A model generated the notes under the pieces. The model was not told where the DNA came from. It was given only the letters and a program-made list of their open reading frames with translations, and searched no databases. Shown one piece after another: positions 1 through 10,514 of a stretch of DNA of 43,195 nucleotides. A program made the translations under genes and the position numbers. Position 1 is the stretch's first letter, and the number at the start of each line of letters is the position of its first letter. Origin of the DNA: Dietzia alimentaria 72 (GTDB taxonomy: Bacteria > Actinomycetota > Actinomycetes > Mycobacteriales > Mycobacteriaceae); assembly GCF_000226215.1 (NCBI RefSeq), contig NZ_AGFF01000026.1, positions 1 to 43,195 of the forward strand, in the 5' to 3' direction.

Positions 1-289
1 AACCGGGCGGACTTGCGCTGCCCCCGCGACTTGTGTGCGGTCTGGGGTCCATTCCCGCATCGCAACCCCTTGTGGCGTGTGCATATTGGCAGCGCGGGCC
101 GGGAGGGCATCGCAACCGGACGCAGTTCTGCTGCCGAAGTGCCCGCTTGGGCATGAGGGGCTACCGCCGGGCCGCGTAATCTCGGCCGGCGTGTCCGCGG
201 CCCCCGCAGCCGCTGAGCCGGGGGCGCCGGGTGCTCGTCCGCCGGCGTCGATGGGGCCGCATTGTCGGTGAGGGGTTGCGGGCCCGCTC
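1..289. other. Upstream stretch without a recognised gene
   Basis: I see no convincing gene here. A 78-codon open frame on the plus strand (35-271) has low-complexity Arg/Ala/Pro/Gly composition, no recognisable motif and no good ribosome binding site, as expected of chance open frames in GC-rich DNA. The words CATCGCAACC at about 58 and 108 are the only repeat noticed. The regulator of the downstream operon (a TetR-family gene flanks the equivalent M. tuberculosis operon) could lie left of the window edge, but nothing of it is visible. Confidence 0.5.
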
Positions 290-318
290 TGGACATTTGT
301 GATGCGCCGCACTATCGT
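290..318 (+). promoter_or_regulatory. Candidate promoter of the accD1 operon
   Basis: TGGACA (290-295) and TATCGT (313-318) are separated by exactly 17 bp and resemble a housekeeping sigma -35/-10 pair. The predicted start near 325 falls inside the palindrome at 323-346, which would let a repressor bound there block transcription. This is a prediction from sequence only. Confidence 0.4.
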
Positions 319-322
319 CGAC

Positions 323-346
323 TTCAGTTAGTCGGACTTAACTGAA
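323..346. promoter_or_regulatory. Palindromic operator upstream of accD1
   Basis: A perfect 8-bp inverted repeat, TTCAGTTA and TAACTGAA, with an 8-bp spacer ends 14 bp before the accD1 start codon. Its length, AT-richness in a GC-rich background and position over the predicted transcription start are typical of a TetR-family repressor site. The regulator is not in the window, so the assignment is inference. Confidence 0.5.
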
Positions 347-360
347 AGGGAGCGGCGCTG

Positions 361-1935
361 ATGACTTCCGCGACCATTAATCGTCAGGCGCACGAGGAAT
401 TGCTCGTCGACCTGCGTGAGCGTCTCGATCGCGCCGCGCAGGGCGGAGGGGAGAAGGCCCGTGCCCGCCACCTGGACCGGGGCAAACTCCTCGCCCGCCA
501 ACGCGTGGACGTGCTGCTCGATCCGGGCAGTCCGTTCCTCGAGCTCTCCCCGCTCGCGGCGGAAGAGATGTACGGAGGCAAGGCCCCGGCCGCCGGCGTC
601 GTCGCCGGGATCGGACGGGTGTCGGGTCGCGAATGCCTGATCATCGCCAACGATGCGACGGTCTCGGGCGGCACTTATTACCCGATGACGGTGAAGAAGC
701 ATCTCCGCGGCCAGGAGGTCGCGATGGCGAACAACCTGCCGTGCATCTACCTGGTGGATTCGGGCGGCGCGATGCTGCTGCAGCAGGACGAGGTCTTCCC
801 GGACCGAGACCACTTCGGCCGGATCTTCTACAACCAGGCGAACATGTCCGCCCAGGGAATCCCGCAGATCGCCGCGGTCATGGGCTCGTGTACCGCCGGC
901 GGTGCGTATGTGCCCGCGATGAGCGACGAGGCCGTGATCGTCCGGAACCAGGGCACGATCTTCCTCGCGGGTCCGCCGTTGGTGAAGGCCGCGACCGGCG
1001 AGGAAGTCACCGCCGAGGAGCTCGGAGGCGGCGACCTGCACGCCAAGATCTCCGGCGTGGTGGATCACCTGGCGGACGACGACTACGACGCGCTTATGAA
1101 GGTCCGTCAGATCGTGGCGACCTGCCCACCGGCCCCGGAGCCGGATTGGGAAGTTCTCGAGTCCCGCGACCCCGTCCGCCCGCAGTCCGACCTCTACGAC
1201 CTGGTGCCCGTGGACTCACGGACGCCGTACGACGTGCGGGACATCATCGGCACGATCGTTGACGGCGGGCACTACACCGAGTTCAAGGAGAACTACGGCA
1301 CGTCGATGGTCACGGCGTTCGCGCACATTCACGGACATCCTGTGGGGATCATCGGCAACAACGGCGTCATCTTCTCCGAGTCTGCCCTCAAGGGTGCGCA
1401 CTTCATCGAGCTGTGCGACCGCCGCAAGATCCCCCTCGTCTTTCTGCAGAACATCACCGGCTTCATGGTGGGGCGCCAGTACGAGGCGGGCGGCATCGCC
1501 AAGAACGGCGCCAAGATGGTCACTGCCGTGGCCTGCGCCCGGGTCCCCAAGTTCACTATCGTCGTGGGCGGGTCCTTCGGTGCCGGCAACTACTCCATGT
1601 GCGGACGCGCGTACTCACCGCGCTTCCTGTGGATGTGGCCCAACGCGCGTGTCGCGGTGATGGGCGGGCCGCAGGCCGCGGACACGCTGGCCTCGGTGCG
1701 CGCCGCGCAGGTCACCAAGGCCGGAGGGGAGTGGACCGACGAGCACCAGGCCGAGTTCACCGCCCCGATCCGTGAGCAGTTCGACGAGCAGTCCACCGCC
1801 TACTACTCCACGGCACGTCTCTGGGACGACGGGATCATCGACCCCGCCGACACCCGCACCGTCCTCGGCCTGGCCCTGGCGGCCGCGGCCAACGCCCCCC
1901 TCGAGCCGGTCAACAACGGCGTCTTCAGGATGTGA
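361..1935 (+). CDS. accD1: Methylcrotonyl-CoA carboxylase beta subunit (carboxyltransferase)
   Basis: The 524-aa protein is a full-length biotin-dependent acyl-CoA carboxylase carboxyltransferase with the paired crotonase-like N and C halves. Diagnostic stretches are the [16 protein letters not shown] region, [15 protein letters not shown] and, in the C half, [15 protein letters not shown] and [14 protein letters not shown]. These match the methylcrotonyl-CoA rather than the propionyl-CoA type. It transfers carboxyl from biotin to 3-methylcrotonyl-CoA in leucine breakdown. The ATG at 361 follows AAAGGGAG by a normal distance. It overlaps accA1 and is the first gene of the operon, directly behind the 323-346 palindrome. 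In M. tuberculosis accD1 (Rv2502c) is likewise paired with accA1. Confidence 0.93.
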   Translation: MTSATINRQAHEELLVDLRERLDRAAQGGGEKARARHLDRGKLLARQRVDVLLDPGSPFLELSPLAAEEMYGGKAPAAGVVAGIGRVSGRECLIIANDATVSGGTYYPMTVKKHLRGQEVAMANNLPCIYLVDSGGAMLLQQDEVFPDRDHFGRIFYNQANMSAQGIPQIAAVMGSCTAGGAYVPAMSDEAVIVRNQGTIFLAGPPLVKAATGEEVTAEELGGGDLHAKISGVVDHLADDDYDALMKVRQIVATCPPAPEPDWEVLESRDPVRPQSDLYDLVPVDSRTPYDVRDIIGTIVDGGHYTEFKENYGTSMVTAFAHIHGHPVGIIGNNGVIFSESALKGAHFIELCDRRKIPLVFLQNITGFMVGRQYEAGGIAKNGAKMVTAVACARVPKFTIVVGGSFGAGNYSMCGRAYSPRFLWMWPNARVAVMGGPQAADTLASVRAAQVTKAGGEWTDEHQAEFTAPIREQFDEQSTAYYSTARLWDDGIIDPADTRTVLGLALAAAANAPLEPVNNGVFRM

Positions 1936-4019
1936 GCCGACAAATGTCACAGAAACTCCACACCGTCCTGGTGGCCAACCGCGGTGAGATCGCGTGCCGC
2001 GTGATCCGATCACTGCGCGCCGCCGGTATCCGTTCGGTTGCGGTCTATTCCGACGCCGATGCCGATGCGCTACACGTGCGCATGGCCGACGCCGCCGTCC
2101 GCCTGGGGCCCGCTCAGGCCTCGCAGTCCTACCTTGACATCGACAAGGTGATCGCCGCGTGCCGCGAGACCGGTGCGCAGGCCGTACACCCCGGCTACGG
2201 CTTCCTGTCCGAGAACGCGAAGTTCGCCCGGGCTCTGGACGAGGCGGGCCTGATCTTCGTCGGACCGCCGGCCTCGGCCATCGAGACCATGGGTGACAAG
2301 ATCACCGCCAAGGCGGCGGTGTCGGAGCGGGACGTGCCCACCGTGCCGGGCATCTCCCGTCCGGGATTGACCGACGACGACCTGGTCGCGGGCGCCGACG
2401 AGGTCGGCTACCCGGTCCTCGTCAAGCCGTCCGCAGGCGGCGGCGGTAAGGGCATGCGCCGCGTCACCGACCCCGCTGACCTGCGCGCCGCTCTGGAATC
2501 GTCACGCCGTGAGTCCGCGGGCGCCTTCGGCGACGACACCCTGTTCCTCGAGCGGTTCGTGGACACCCCGCGACACATCGAGGTGCAGGTCCTGGCGGAC
2601 ACCCACGGCAACGTCATCCACCTGGGGGAGCGGGAGTGTTCGCTGCAGCGCCGCCACCAGAAGGTCATCGAAGAGGCGCCCAGCGCGCTACTCGATGAGC
2701 CGACACGACAGCGCATCGGACAGGCGGCGTGCGACGCGGCCCGCTCGGTCGGCTACGTGGGTGCCGGGACGGTGGAGTTCATCGTCTCCGCCCACGCTCC
2801 AGACGAGTTCTTCTTCATGGAGATGAACACTAGACTCCAGGTGGAGCACCCGGTCACCGAGATGGTCACCGGCGTGGATCTGGTGGACTGGCAGGTGCGG
2901 ATCGCGGCGGGCGAGGAGCTCACGCTGCGCCAGGAGGACATCACCCTCACCGGTCACGCGATCGAGGCCCGCGTCTACGCCGAGGACCCGGCCAAGGGCT
3001 TCCTGCCCACCGGCGGGACTGTACTCGGACTCGAGGAGCCCTCGGGCAGCGGGATCCGCGTCGACTCCGGATTACGGGTCGGCACCGTCGTCGGAAGTGA
3101 CTACGACCCCATGCTCGGCAAGGTCATCGCCCACGGTGCCGACCGCGCCGAGGCGCTTGCCCGACTCGACGCGGCCCTGGCCGGCACCCACGTGCTGGGC
3201 CTGCGCACCAATATCGACTTCTGCCGCTTTCTGCTGTCGCGGCCGGAGGTCGAGTCCGGTCAGCTCGACACCGGGTTGCTCGACCGCAGTGTCGACGACT
3301 ACACGGCGACCCCGGCCCCCGAGGGAGCGCTGGTGGCCGTGGCCATGCACCGCACCGAGGAACGCTGGGCCCGGGTGCCCGCGACGCGCCGCGGCCCATG
3401 GGACGTGCCCAACGGCTGGCGGATAGGTGGTCGCGCCGAGGTGTGGACACGACTGGACAGTGGCCCCGGCTCGGTCGCGGTGACCGTGGGACTCAAGGGA
3501 ACCCCCGACGACGCCGAGGTGTCCATCACCGACGCGACGATCGGCTCCGTTCGGGAGCCCGAGGTCTCCTCCACGCATCGGGCGCGGGTCGCCCGGGACG
3601 GCGCCTCGCTCCGACTGACCGTCGACGGCACCCAGCAGCGCTGGACGATCGTGCGGTCCACGGACCCCCGGGCTTCGGACACCTTCTGGGTGGCCGGCGA
3701 CGGCGGGACCTGGGACCTGCGCCTGCTGCCGCTCATCGACTCCCGGATCCACGACGCAGGGGTCGCGGGCGGGGAGATCCTCAGCCCCATGCCGGGTTCG
3801 GTGATCGCTTGCTTCGTCGAGGACGGGGCCGAGGTCACTGCCGGACAGAACGTTCTGGCCGTCGAGGCCATGAAGATGGAGCACGCGCTCACCGCCCCGA
3901 TCGACGGTGTGGTCCGTGTCCACGTCAGCCAAGGCGAGCAGGTGCCCGCCGATCATCTGCTCGCGACCGTCGAGCCCCACCCCTCCACCGAGGAACCCGA
4001 AGGAGAAGGCAATGCCTGA
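1932..4019 (+). CDS. accA1: Methylcrotonyl-CoA carboxylase alpha subunit (biotin carboxylase plus biotin carrier)
   Basis: The 695-aa protein has a biotin carboxylase N-terminal domain ([15 protein letters not shown]), an ATP-grasp domain ([13 protein letters not shown] near residue 165; [15 protein letters not shown] near 297) and a C-terminal biotinyl domain. The carrier lysine is K648 in EAMKMEH. It carboxylates its own biotin with ATP and bicarbonate and hands the carboxyl to AccD1. The GTG at 1932 overlaps the accD1 stop; an ATG at 1944 is an equally reasonable start, because neither has a strong ribosome binding site. The insert between the carboxylase and the carrier, about residues 460-610, fits the domain seen in 3-methylcrotonyl-CoA carboxylase alpha chains. 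Confidence 0.93.
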   Translation: MSRQMSQKLHTVLVANRGEIACRVIRSLRAAGIRSVAVYSDADADALHVRMADAAVRLGPAQASQSYLDIDKVIAACRETGAQAVHPGYGFLSENAKFARALDEAGLIFVGPPASAIETMGDKITAKAAVSERDVPTVPGISRPGLTDDDLVAGADEVGYPVLVKPSAGGGGKGMRRVTDPADLRAALESSRRESAGAFGDDTLFLERFVDTPRHIEVQVLADTHGNVIHLGERECSLQRRHQKVIEEAPSALLDEPTRQRIGQAACDAARSVGYVGAGTVEFIVSAHAPDEFFFMEMNTRLQVEHPVTEMVTGVDLVDWQVRIAAGEELTLRQEDITLTGHAIEARVYAEDPAKGFLPTGGTVLGLEEPSGSGIRVDSGLRVGTVVGSDYDPMLGKVIAHGADRAEALARLDAALAGTHVLGLRTNIDFCRFLLSRPEVESGQLDTGLLDRSVDDYTATPAPEGALVAVAMHRTEERWARVPATRRGPWDVPNGWRIGGRAEVWTRLDSGPGSVAVTVGLKGTPDDAEVSITDATIGSVREPEVSSTHRARVARDGASLRLTVDGTQQRWTIVRSTDPRASDTFWVAGDGGTWDLRLLPLIDSRIHDAGVAGGEILSPMPGSVIACFVEDGAEVTAGQNVLAVEAMKMEHALTAPIDGVVRVHVSQGEQVPADHLLATVEPHPSTEEPEGEGNA

Positions 4020-5163
4020 GCTGGAAGAGCACTACGCAGACCTCAAGTCGACGGTCGCAGACTTCGCCGACCGGGTGGTGGTCCCGGCCTCCGCCGAACA
4101 CGACCGAAACCACACGTTCCCGTACGAGGTGGTCGCCCAGATGGGCGAGATGGGACTGTTCGGACTGCCCTTTCCGGAGGAGTTCGGCGGCATGGGCGGC
4201 GACTACTTCGCCCTCTCCCTCGCACTGGAGGAACTGGGTCGAGTCGACCAGTCCACCGCCATGACCCTGGAGGCCGCGGTCGGCCTGGGGGCCATGCCGA
4301 TCTACCACTTCGGGAACGACGCCCAGAAGGAGAAGTGGCTCCCGGACCTCGCCACCGGCAAGAAACTGGCCGGCTTCGGGCTCACCGAGCCCGGTGCGGG
4401 TTCGGACGCCGGCGCCACCAAGACCACCGCCAAGCGTGACGGCGACGAGTGGGTGGTCAACGGCAACAAGCAGTTCATCACCAACTCGGGCACTGACATC
4501 ACCTCGTTGGTCACCGTCACCGCCGTGACCGGGACCCGGGAGAACGGCAAGAAGGCCATATCGACGATCATCGTCCCGGCCGGGACCCCCGGCTTCACAG
4601 CCGAACCGGCATACGACAAGGTCGGTTGGAACTCGTCCGACACCCACCCGCTGACGTTCGCCGACGCCCGCGTCCCGGCCGAGAACCTGCTCGGCGAGGA
4701 GGGCCGCGGGTACGCGAACTTCCTGTCGATCCTGGACGAGGGACGCATCGCGATCGCCGCCGTCGCCACCGGTGCCGCCCAGGGGTGCGTGGACGAGTCG
4801 GTCAAGTACGCGCGTGAGCGTGAGTCGATGGGCCGGAAGATCGGCTCGTTCCAGGCGATCGCGTTCAAGATCGCCCGCATGGAGGCCCGCGCCCACACCG
4901 CACGCTGCGCCTACTACGAGGCCGCGCGTCTCATGCTGGCCGGCAAACCGTTCAAGAAGGAGGCCGCCATCGCCAAGATGGTCGCCTCCGAGGCCGCGAT
5001 GGACAACGCCCGCGATGCCACGCAGGTTCACGGTGGCTACGGCTTCATGAACGAGTACCCCGTCGCCCGCCATTACCGCGACTCCAAGATCCTCGAGATC
5101 GGTGAGGGCACCACCGAGGTCCAGCTCATGCTGATCGCCCGCGGACTGGGGCTGGAGGCATGA
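4012..5163 (+). CDS. fadE19: Acyl-CoA dehydrogenase (FadE19-like, probable isovaleryl-CoA dehydrogenase step)
   Basis: The 383-aa flavoprotein has all acyl-CoA dehydrogenase signatures: [32 protein letters not shown] and the C-terminal GEGTTEVQ, whose glutamate E365 sits where the catalytic base of short-chain type dehydrogenases lies. FAD-dependent alpha,beta-dehydrogenation of a branched short acyl-CoA such as isovaleryl-CoA would feed AccA1/AccD1. The start was placed at the ATG at 4012 because AAGGAGAAGG precedes it and the homology begins there; an open frame extends further upstream but lies inside accA1. The first 8 nt overlap accA1. Substrate specificity is inferred from context. Confidence 0.9.
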   Translation: MPELEEHYADLKSTVADFADRVVVPASAEHDRNHTFPYEVVAQMGEMGLFGLPFPEEFGGMGGDYFALSLALEELGRVDQSTAMTLEAAVGLGAMPIYHFGNDAQKEKWLPDLATGKKLAGFGLTEPGAGSDAGATKTTAKRDGDEWVVNGNKQFITNSGTDITSLVTVTAVTGTRENGKKAISTIIVPAGTPGFTAEPAYDKVGWNSSDTHPLTFADARVPAENLLGEEGRGYANFLSILDEGRIAIAAVATGAAQGCVDESVKYARERESMGRKIGSFQAIAFKIARMEARAHTARCAYYEAARLMLAGKPFKKEAAIAKMVASEAAMDNARDATQVHGGYGFMNEYPVARHYRDSKILEIGEGTTEVQLMLIARGLGLEA

Positions 5164-5669
5164 CCGGGCAGCGCAAGGAAGTGGTCCAGCGTGGACTGTG
5201 GTTCGAGGAGTACGAGGTGGGCACCGCCTATCTGCATCGCCCGGGCCGCACCATGACGGAGACGGACAACGTCCTGTTCACCACTCTCACCATGAATACA
5301 CAGGCACTGCACCTGGACGCGGCATGGTCGGCCGGGCAGCCGGGTTTCGGGGGCGAGCGGCTCATGAACTCGATGCACACCTTGTCGACGCTGGTCGGAT
5401 TGTCGGTCGCGCAACTCACCCAGGGCACTATCGTCGCCAACCTGGGCTTCTCCGAGGTCAGTTTCCCGAAGCCGGTGCTGCACGGGGACACGCTGTACGC
5501 GGAGACCATCTGCACCGACAAGCGTGAGTCGAAGTCGCGACCGGGCGAGGGCGTCGTGACGCTCGAACACATCGGCCGCAATCAGCACGGCGACATCGTG
5601 GCCAAGGCGGTCCGCAAGACTCTGGTCCGCATGCGCCCGGCTGAAACGGCGGGGGAGGGGTCCGCATGA
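5160..5669 (+). CDS. MaoC-like (R)-hydratase / hot-dog fold dehydratase
   Basis: The 169-aa protein resembles the MaoC-like dehydratase Rv2499c. Visible markers are RTMTETDNVLFTTLTMN near the N terminus, MNSMHTLSTLVGLSV mid-protein, and GEGVVTLEHIGRNQHGDIVAKAVR toward the end. The family hydrates enoyl-CoA thioesters. Between methylcrotonyl-CoA carboxylase and a CitE-type lyase, the likely substrate is 3-methylglutaconyl-CoA, giving 3-hydroxy-3-methylglutaryl-CoA; itaconyl-CoA is another possibility. Start and stop overlap both neighbours by ATGA, a strong sign of coupled translation. The function is inferred from operon position. Confidence 0.82.
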   Translation: MTGQRKEVVQRGLWFEEYEVGTAYLHRPGRTMTETDNVLFTTLTMNTQALHLDAAWSAGQPGFGGERLMNSMHTLSTLVGLSVAQLTQGTIVANLGFSEVSFPKPVLHGDTLYAETICTDKRESKSRPGEGVVTLEHIGRNQHGDIVAKAVRKTLVRMRPAETAGEGSA

Positions 5670-6532
5670 CCGGCACACCTGCGTGGATCCCGCCCGGCCC
5701 CGCCATACTGTTCTGCCCGGCCGACCGGCCCGAGCGGTACGGCAAGGCCGCAGACCGCGCTGACGTGGTGATCCTGGATCTCGAGGACGCGGTGGCGCCG
5801 GAGGGTCGGCCCGCAGCACGCGAGGCGTTGCGGGCGTCGGAGCTGGACCCCGACCGCACCATCGTGCGGGTCAATCCGATCGGCACCGATGACTACGACG
5901 CCGACCTCGAGGCATTGGCGGACACGGACTACCGCTGCGTGATGTTGGCCAAGACTGAATCGGCCGCCCAGGTCACCGATCTGTATTCGAGTACCGGCGC
6001 CGCCGTGCTGGCACTGGTGGAGACTCCTCTCGGCGTGGTCCGCGCGGAGGAGATCGCCGCCGCCCCCGGGTGTACCGGACTGATGTGGGGAGCGGAGGAT
6101 CTGCTCGCCGCGATGGGCGGGTCGACCAGTCGCTTTGCTGCAGTCGAGGCCGGTGGGCCGCGGGTGGAGGGGGAGTACCGGGACATACCCCGTCATGCCC
6201 GGGCGCGGGTCGCTCTCGCTGCGGCCGCCTTTGGTCGCTGGGCCGTGGACTCGGTGCACCTGGACATCGCCGACGCGGCGGGCCAGCGCGCTGAGGCCCT
6301 CGACGCCGTGGCCCTCGGGTTCGTGTCCACCGCCTGTATCCACCCGTCCCAGATCGCCGTGGTTCGGCAGGCCTACGCCCCGTCGGACGACGAGGTGGCG
6401 TGGGCCCGGAAGGTTCTCGCCGCCGCCGACGCCAATCAGGGCGTGTTCCAACTGGACGGTCGAATGGTCGACGGTCCCGTGTTCCGCCAGGCCGAGGCGA
6501 CACTGCGTCGCGCGGCGGCCGCCGCAATCTGA
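5666..6532 (+). CDS. citE: CitE-like HpcH/HpaI-family hydroxyacyl-CoA lyase
   Basis: The 288-aa TIM-barrel lyase carries ILDLEDAVAPEGRPAAR (metal-binding acidic residues), VRVNPIGTDDY (substrate arginine) and LMWGAEDLLAAMGG. It lacks partner citrate lyase alpha and gamma genes, so it is not a citrate lyase component. The M. tuberculosis homologue Rv2498c has been described as a bifunctional beta-hydroxyacyl-CoA lyase acting in leucine catabolism and itaconate dissimilation. That role suits this operon: cleavage of HMG-CoA to acetyl-CoA and acetoacetate. The ATG at 5666 overlaps the upstream stop (ATGA). A 41-nt C-rich gap separates it from fadD. Confidence 0.87.
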   Translation: MTGTPAWIPPGPAILFCPADRPERYGKAADRADVVILDLEDAVAPEGRPAAREALRASELDPDRTIVRVNPIGTDDYDADLEALADTDYRCVMLAKTESAAQVTDLYSSTGAAVLALVETPLGVVRAEEIAAAPGCTGLMWGAEDLLAAMGGSTSRFAAVEAGGPRVEGEYRDIPRHARARVALAAAAFGRWAVDSVHLDIADAAGQRAEALDAVALGFVSTACIHPSQIAVVRQAYAPSDDEVAWARKVLAAADANQGVFQLDGRMVDGPVFRQAEATLRRAAAAAI

Positions 6533-6573
6533 CACCCCCCAGCCCGACACCCCTCCCCTCAAGGAGTACCGAG

Positions 6574-8223
6574 ATGACCATCACCGATCTCGATTCCACC
6601 CACCTCGACCCCGCGCTCTCGCACACGCGCGGCGAGACCGACGTCCCTCTGCTCACCCAGACGATCCCTGAGAACCTCGCGGCCACGGTCGAGAAGTTCG
6701 GAGATCGCGACGCCCTGGTCGACGTCCAGGCCGGCAGGCGGTGGACCTACGACGAGTTCCTGGCCGATGTGCGTCGCCTGGCATCCGGGCTGCACCGCCT
6801 GGGAATCCGTTCCGGCGACCGGGTGGGGATCTGGTCGCCGAACCGCTGGGAATGGGTGCTGGTCCAGTACGCCACCGCGGAGATCGGCGCGATCCTGGTC
6901 AATATCAACCCGGCCTACCGGGTCCACGAACTCGAGTTCGTTCTCACGCAGGCGGAGATCAAGGCCGTGCTGGCGGCGCCGCAGTTCAAGGACTCGGACT
7001 ACACGGGGATGCTCGCGCAGGTCCAGCCGAACTGTCCGAACCTCGAGCTGGTCGTGCTCTTCGGCGACGAGGAGTGGGAAGCGATGGTGTCGGGGCCCAC
7101 GGATGTAGAGGTGCTGGCGACAATCCGAGCGGGGCTGCAGCCGGACGACCCGATCAACATCCAGTACACCTCCGGTACGACAGGATTTCCCAAGGGGGCC
7201 ACGCTCTCGCACACGAACATCCTCAATAACGGGTTCTTCGTGGGCGAGACCATCCACTACACCGAGAACGACAGGGTGTGCATCCCGGTGCCGTTCTACC
7301 ACTGCTTCGGCATGGTCATGGGCAACCTCGCGTGTACGTCCCACGGGTCGGCGATGGTGATCCCCGCGCCGGCGTTCGACCCCGAAGCCTCGCTGCGGGC
7401 GGTGGAACAAGAGACGTGCACGAGTCTGTACGGCGTGCCCACGATGTTCATCGCGGAGCTGGCGTTGGAGGACTTCGACTCCTACGACCTGTCCACGCTG
7501 CGCACCGGCATCATGGCGGGCTCGCCGTGCCCCGAATCCACCATGCGGCAGGTGATCGACAAGATGAACATGGACGAGGTGTCCATTTGTTACGGAATGA
7601 CCGAGACCTCCCCGGTCTCCACGCAGACGCGTTCGGACGACTCCATGGACCGGCGGGTCGCCACCGTCGGCCGGGTCGGCCCGAATCTCGAGATCAAGAT
7701 CGTCGACCCCTCGACCGGCGAGACCCTGCCACGCGGTGAGGCGGGTGAATTCTGCACCAGGGGTTACAGCGTCATGCTGGGTTACTGGAACGAGCCGGCC
7801 AAGACCGCCGACGCGGTTGACGAGGCCGGGTGGATGCGTACCGGTGACATCGGGGTGATGGACGACGACGGCTACGTCACCATCACCGGCCGGATCAAGG
7901 ACATGGTCATCCGCGGTGGCGAGAACATCTATCCACGCGAGGTGGAGGAGTTCTTGTACACGCACCCGGATATTCTCGACGCCCAGGTGATCGGTGTCCC
8001 CGACACGAAGTACGGCGAGGAACTCATGGCGTGGGTGCGGCTCAAGCCGGGCCGCGACGACCTGACCGCCGAGCAGCTGCATGAGTTCGCCACCGGCAAA
8101 CTGGCGCGCCACAAGATCCCAAGGTACGTCCACGTTGTCGACGAGTTCCCGATGACGGTCACCGGCAAGGTGCGAAAGGTCGACATGCGTGAGGCCTCCA
8201 TCGAGATCCTCGGCATCGCCTGA
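6574..8223 (+). CDS. fadD35: AMP-forming acyl-CoA synthetase (FadD35-like)
   Basis: The 549-aa adenylate-forming ligase shows the P-loop motif [16 protein letters not shown], the aromatic/A5 motif [11 protein letters not shown], the hinge motif [16 protein letters not shown] and the C-terminal catalytic lysine in VTGKVRK. It activates a carboxylic acid to its CoA ester. In M. tuberculosis fadD35 is in the same gene set but transcribed first; here it follows citE. The start was set at ATG 6574 because AAGGAG lies 7 nt upstream and the family homology begins there, although the open frame runs back into citE. The preferred acid cannot be read from sequence; a short or branched acid, or acetoacetate, would suit the pathway. 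Confidence 0.9.
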   Translation: MTITDLDSTHLDPALSHTRGETDVPLLTQTIPENLAATVEKFGDRDALVDVQAGRRWTYDEFLADVRRLASGLHRLGIRSGDRVGIWSPNRWEWVLVQYATAEIGAILVNINPAYRVHELEFVLTQAEIKAVLAAPQFKDSDYTGMLAQVQPNCPNLELVVLFGDEEWEAMVSGPTDVEVLATIRAGLQPDDPINIQYTSGTTGFPKGATLSHTNILNNGFFVGETIHYTENDRVCIPVPFYHCFGMVMGNLACTSHGSAMVIPAPAFDPEASLRAVEQETCTSLYGVPTMFIAELALEDFDSYDLSTLRTGIMAGSPCPESTMRQVIDKMNMDEVSICYGMTETSPVSTQTRSDDSMDRRVATVGRVGPNLEIKIVDPSTGETLPRGEAGEFCTRGYSVMLGYWNEPAKTADAVDEAGWMRTGDIGVMDDDGYVTITGRIKDMVIRGGENIYPREVEEFLYTHPDILDAQVIGVPDTKYGEELMAWVRLKPGRDDLTAEQLHEFATGKLARHKIPRYVHVVDEFPMTVTGKVRKVDMREASIEILGIA

Positions 8224-8263
8224 GGACCCTGACCATCGTCACCCCCAACCAAGGAGTGCGTCC

Positions 8264-9040
8264 ATGTCCAGCAAGATCATGACCGCGGCTGAGGCCGTCG
8301 CGGATATCCCCGACGGGGCGTCCATCGCCGCCGGCGGCTTCGGCCTGTGCGGGATCCCGCAGGTCGTCATCTCCGAACTCGCCGCGCGTGACGTCGGTGG
8401 CTTCGAGGTGTTTTCCAACAACGCCGGTGTCGACGGCAAGGGACTCGGAATGCTCCTCGAGACCGGCAAGCTGCGTCGCATCGTCGCCTCGTATGTCGGC
8501 GAGAACAAAGAATTCGCGCGCCAGTATCTGTCCGGGGAGCTCGAGGTGGAGCTGACGCCGCAGGGCACGCTCGCCGAGCGCATGCGGGCCGGAGGCTCCG
8601 GCATCGGCGCGTTCTTCACCCGGACCGGGGTGGGCACATACGTGGCTGACGGCGGGATGCCGTGGAGGTACGACTCGGAAGGCGGGGTCGCGGTGGCGTC
8701 GCCGCCCAAGGAGACCCGCGAGATCAGGGGAGAGACATACGTGCTCGAGCAGGCGATCGAGGCGGATTACTCACTGGTGCGTGCCGCTGTGGCCGACACG
8801 AAGGGCAACCTCCGCTTCAACCTGACAGGCCGGAATTTCTCGCCGCTGGCCGCGATGGCCGGCCGTGTGTGCATCGTGGAGGCGGAGAAGGTCGTGGAGG
8901 CCGGGGAGCTGGCACCCGACGATATCCACCTGCCCGGCATCTTCGTCCACCGACTGGTCGAGCTGACGCCTGAGCAGGTCGAGCAGACCAAGTGGATCGA
9001 GAAGACCACCACCAACCCGCCGTCGGAAGGACAGCGCTGA
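8264..9040 (+). CDS. scoA: 3-oxoacid (succinyl-CoA:acetoacetate) CoA-transferase subunit A
   Basis: The 258-aa family I CoA-transferase alpha subunit has [16 protein letters not shown] near the N terminus, a glycine-rich turn (GKGLGMLL), [30 protein letters not shown] and the NLRFN segment. With ScoB it moves CoA from succinyl-CoA to acetoacetate, the product expected from the CitE-like lyase, and so closes the leucine route. The ATG at 8264 has AAGGAG 8 nt upstream; the open frame extends earlier but overlaps fadD. It overlaps scoB by one base (TGATG). Confidence 0.92.
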   Translation: MSSKIMTAAEAVADIPDGASIAAGGFGLCGIPQVVISELAARDVGGFEVFSNNAGVDGKGLGMLLETGKLRRIVASYVGENKEFARQYLSGELEVELTPQGTLAERMRAGGSGIGAFFTRTGVGTYVADGGMPWRYDSEGGVAVASPPKETREIRGETYVLEQAIEADYSLVRAAVADTKGNLRFNLTGRNFSPLAAMAGRVCIVEAEKVVEAGELAPDDIHLPGIFVHRLVELTPEQVEQTKWIEKTTTNPPSEGQR

Positions 9041-9723
9041 TGAGCATCTCTTCCTCTCCTGATGCCACTCCCGTCCGGCTCGGCCGCGACCGCAAGGCCA
9101 TGGCCGCCCGCGCCGCGATGGAACTCTCGGACGGACAGTACGTCAACCTGGGAATCGGCCTTCCGACCCTGGTGCCCAACTACGTCCCCGAGGGAGTGGA
9201 GGTGACCCTGCAGTCCGAGAACGGCCTCCTGGGCATCGGACCGTACCCGCATCCCGATCACGTGGACCCCGACCTGATCAACGCAGGCAAGGAGACCGTC
9301 ACCACGCTGCCGGGCTCCTCGATCTTCGATTCGGCCATGAGCTTCGGAATGATCCGCTCCGGCAAGATCGACGTGGCGATTCTCGGTGCCATGCAGGTCA
9401 ACCCGGCCGGCGACATCGCCAACTGGATGGTCCCCGGCGCCATGGTCAAGGGCATGGGCGGGGCAATGGATCTGGTTGTGGGCGCTCGTCGAATCGTGGT
9501 GGTGATGGACCAGGTCGCCAAGGACGGCTCGTCCAAGATCGTCTCCGAGATCACCCTGCCACTGACGGGTCTGGGTTGCGTCAACCGCATCATTACCGAA
9601 CTCGGAGTCTTCGACCGTGACGACGAGGGTCTCACCCTCATCGAGGTTGTGGACGGAGTGACGCTCGAGCAGATCGAGGCCGCCACCGACGCGCCCTACC
9701 GGGTGGTCGACGGTCTGAGGTGA
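9040..9723 (+). CDS. scoB: 3-oxoacid CoA-transferase subunit B
   Basis: The 227-aa beta subunit carries the catalytic glutamate E60 in [10 protein letters not shown], the site of the covalent glutamyl-CoA intermediate in this family. [15 protein letters not shown] precedes it and [15 protein letters not shown] lies near the C terminus. It forms the active transferase with ScoA. The ATG at 9040 overlaps the scoA stop, and its own TGA overlaps the GTG of the next gene, so translation is probably coupled along the series. Confidence 0.92.
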   Translation: MSISSSPDATPVRLGRDRKAMAARAAMELSDGQYVNLGIGLPTLVPNYVPEGVEVTLQSENGLLGIGPYPHPDHVDPDLINAGKETVTTLPGSSIFDSAMSFGMIRSGKIDVAILGAMQVNPAGDIANWMVPGAMVKGMGGAMDLVVGARRIVVVMDQVAKDGSSKIVSEITLPLTGLGCVNRIITELGVFDRDDEGLTLIEVVDGVTLEQIEAATDAPYRVVDGLR

Positions 9724-10490
9724 CGACGCAGCCGCGCATCCCGGACCCGGCCGCCCCCCGCGGGCCGGGAGGCAGCGCCCCCGGACTCTGGACCACACCG
9801 ATCCGGGGCCGGGTGGCGCTGGCGGCATTGGCGTGGGTTCTCCTCTATGGGGCAGGTCTCGTCGTCGTCGTGATCGTGTCCCTGTTCGCGGCACGCGCGG
9901 CGGGCACCGGACGCCCCGACATCGCACTTGTCGCCCTCATCGTCCTGGGTGGCACGGCGGTGATCATGCTGGTCGCGGTGTGGATACACCTGCTCCGGCG
10001 GCGGGGACTGCGCTGGGCTGACCTCGGACTCCGGCGACCGGACCGCTCTCCACTCCACCTGATCTGGCAGGTCCCCGCCGTGATGCTCACGGCGGTCGCC
10101 GCGTCCATGCTGGTGCTGATTCCGCTGGGGGCGTCCGGCACCGCGGACGACGATGTGCTCTCCGATCTCGTCGCCGGCGGACCAGTCTTCGTGGTGGCGG
10201 GAATGCTCACCGTGGCGGTGCTCGTCCCGGTGGCGGAGGAGGTGGTGTTCCGCGGAATCGTGTTGTCAGCGCTGAGGGCCCGATTCCGAGCGGTAGCGGG
10301 GATCACGCTCGCCGGCGCGGTGTTCGCCGCGGTGCACATGCTGCCACCTGCGCTGCCGTACCTGCTCGTGGTGGGAATCGCGCTCTGCGCCATGGCGGAG
10401 TGGTACAGGTCGATCATTCCCGGCATCGTCCTGCACGGGATCAATAACGCGATGGTCTTCGGCGGGGTGGTGGCCGCGGGGATGGGTTGA
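9720..10490 (+). CDS. CPBP-family intramembrane metalloprotease
   Basis: The 256-aa polytopic membrane protein contains the ABI/CPBP motifs: [17 protein letters not shown] (glutamates and arginine of motif 1), a histidine in [11 protein letters not shown] (motif 2) and HGINNAM (motif 3). About six to eight hydrophobic segments are visible. The family is related to type II CAAX prenyl proteases; bacterial members cleave membrane peptides or have unknown targets. Its GTG overlaps the scoB stop (GTGA), so it is co-translated with the leucine operon, although no metabolic link is evident. The downstream gene converges on it. Confidence 0.85.
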   Translation: MTTQPRIPDPAAPRGPGGSAPGLWTTPIRGRVALAALAWVLLYGAGLVVVVIVSLFAARAAGTGRPDIALVALIVLGGTAVIMLVAVWIHLLRRRGLRWADLGLRRPDRSPLHLIWQVPAVMLTAVAASMLVLIPLGASGTADDDVLSDLVAGGPVFVVAGMLTVAVLVPVAEEVVFRGIVLSALRARFRAVAGITLAGAVFAAVHMLPPALPYLLVVGIALCAMAEWYRSIIPGIVLHGINNAMVFGGVVAAGMG

Positions 10491-10514
10491 GCCGGCCGGC
10501 TGTTCCGCGCGGTG

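Noticed and set aside
35-271. 78-codon frame at the left edge
   Set aside because: Low-complexity translation, no ribosome binding site and no family resemblance.
5666-6532. citE as part of a citrate lyase complex
   Set aside because: No citrate lyase alpha, acyl-carrier gamma or ligase genes are present. The operon context is leucine/CoA metabolism.
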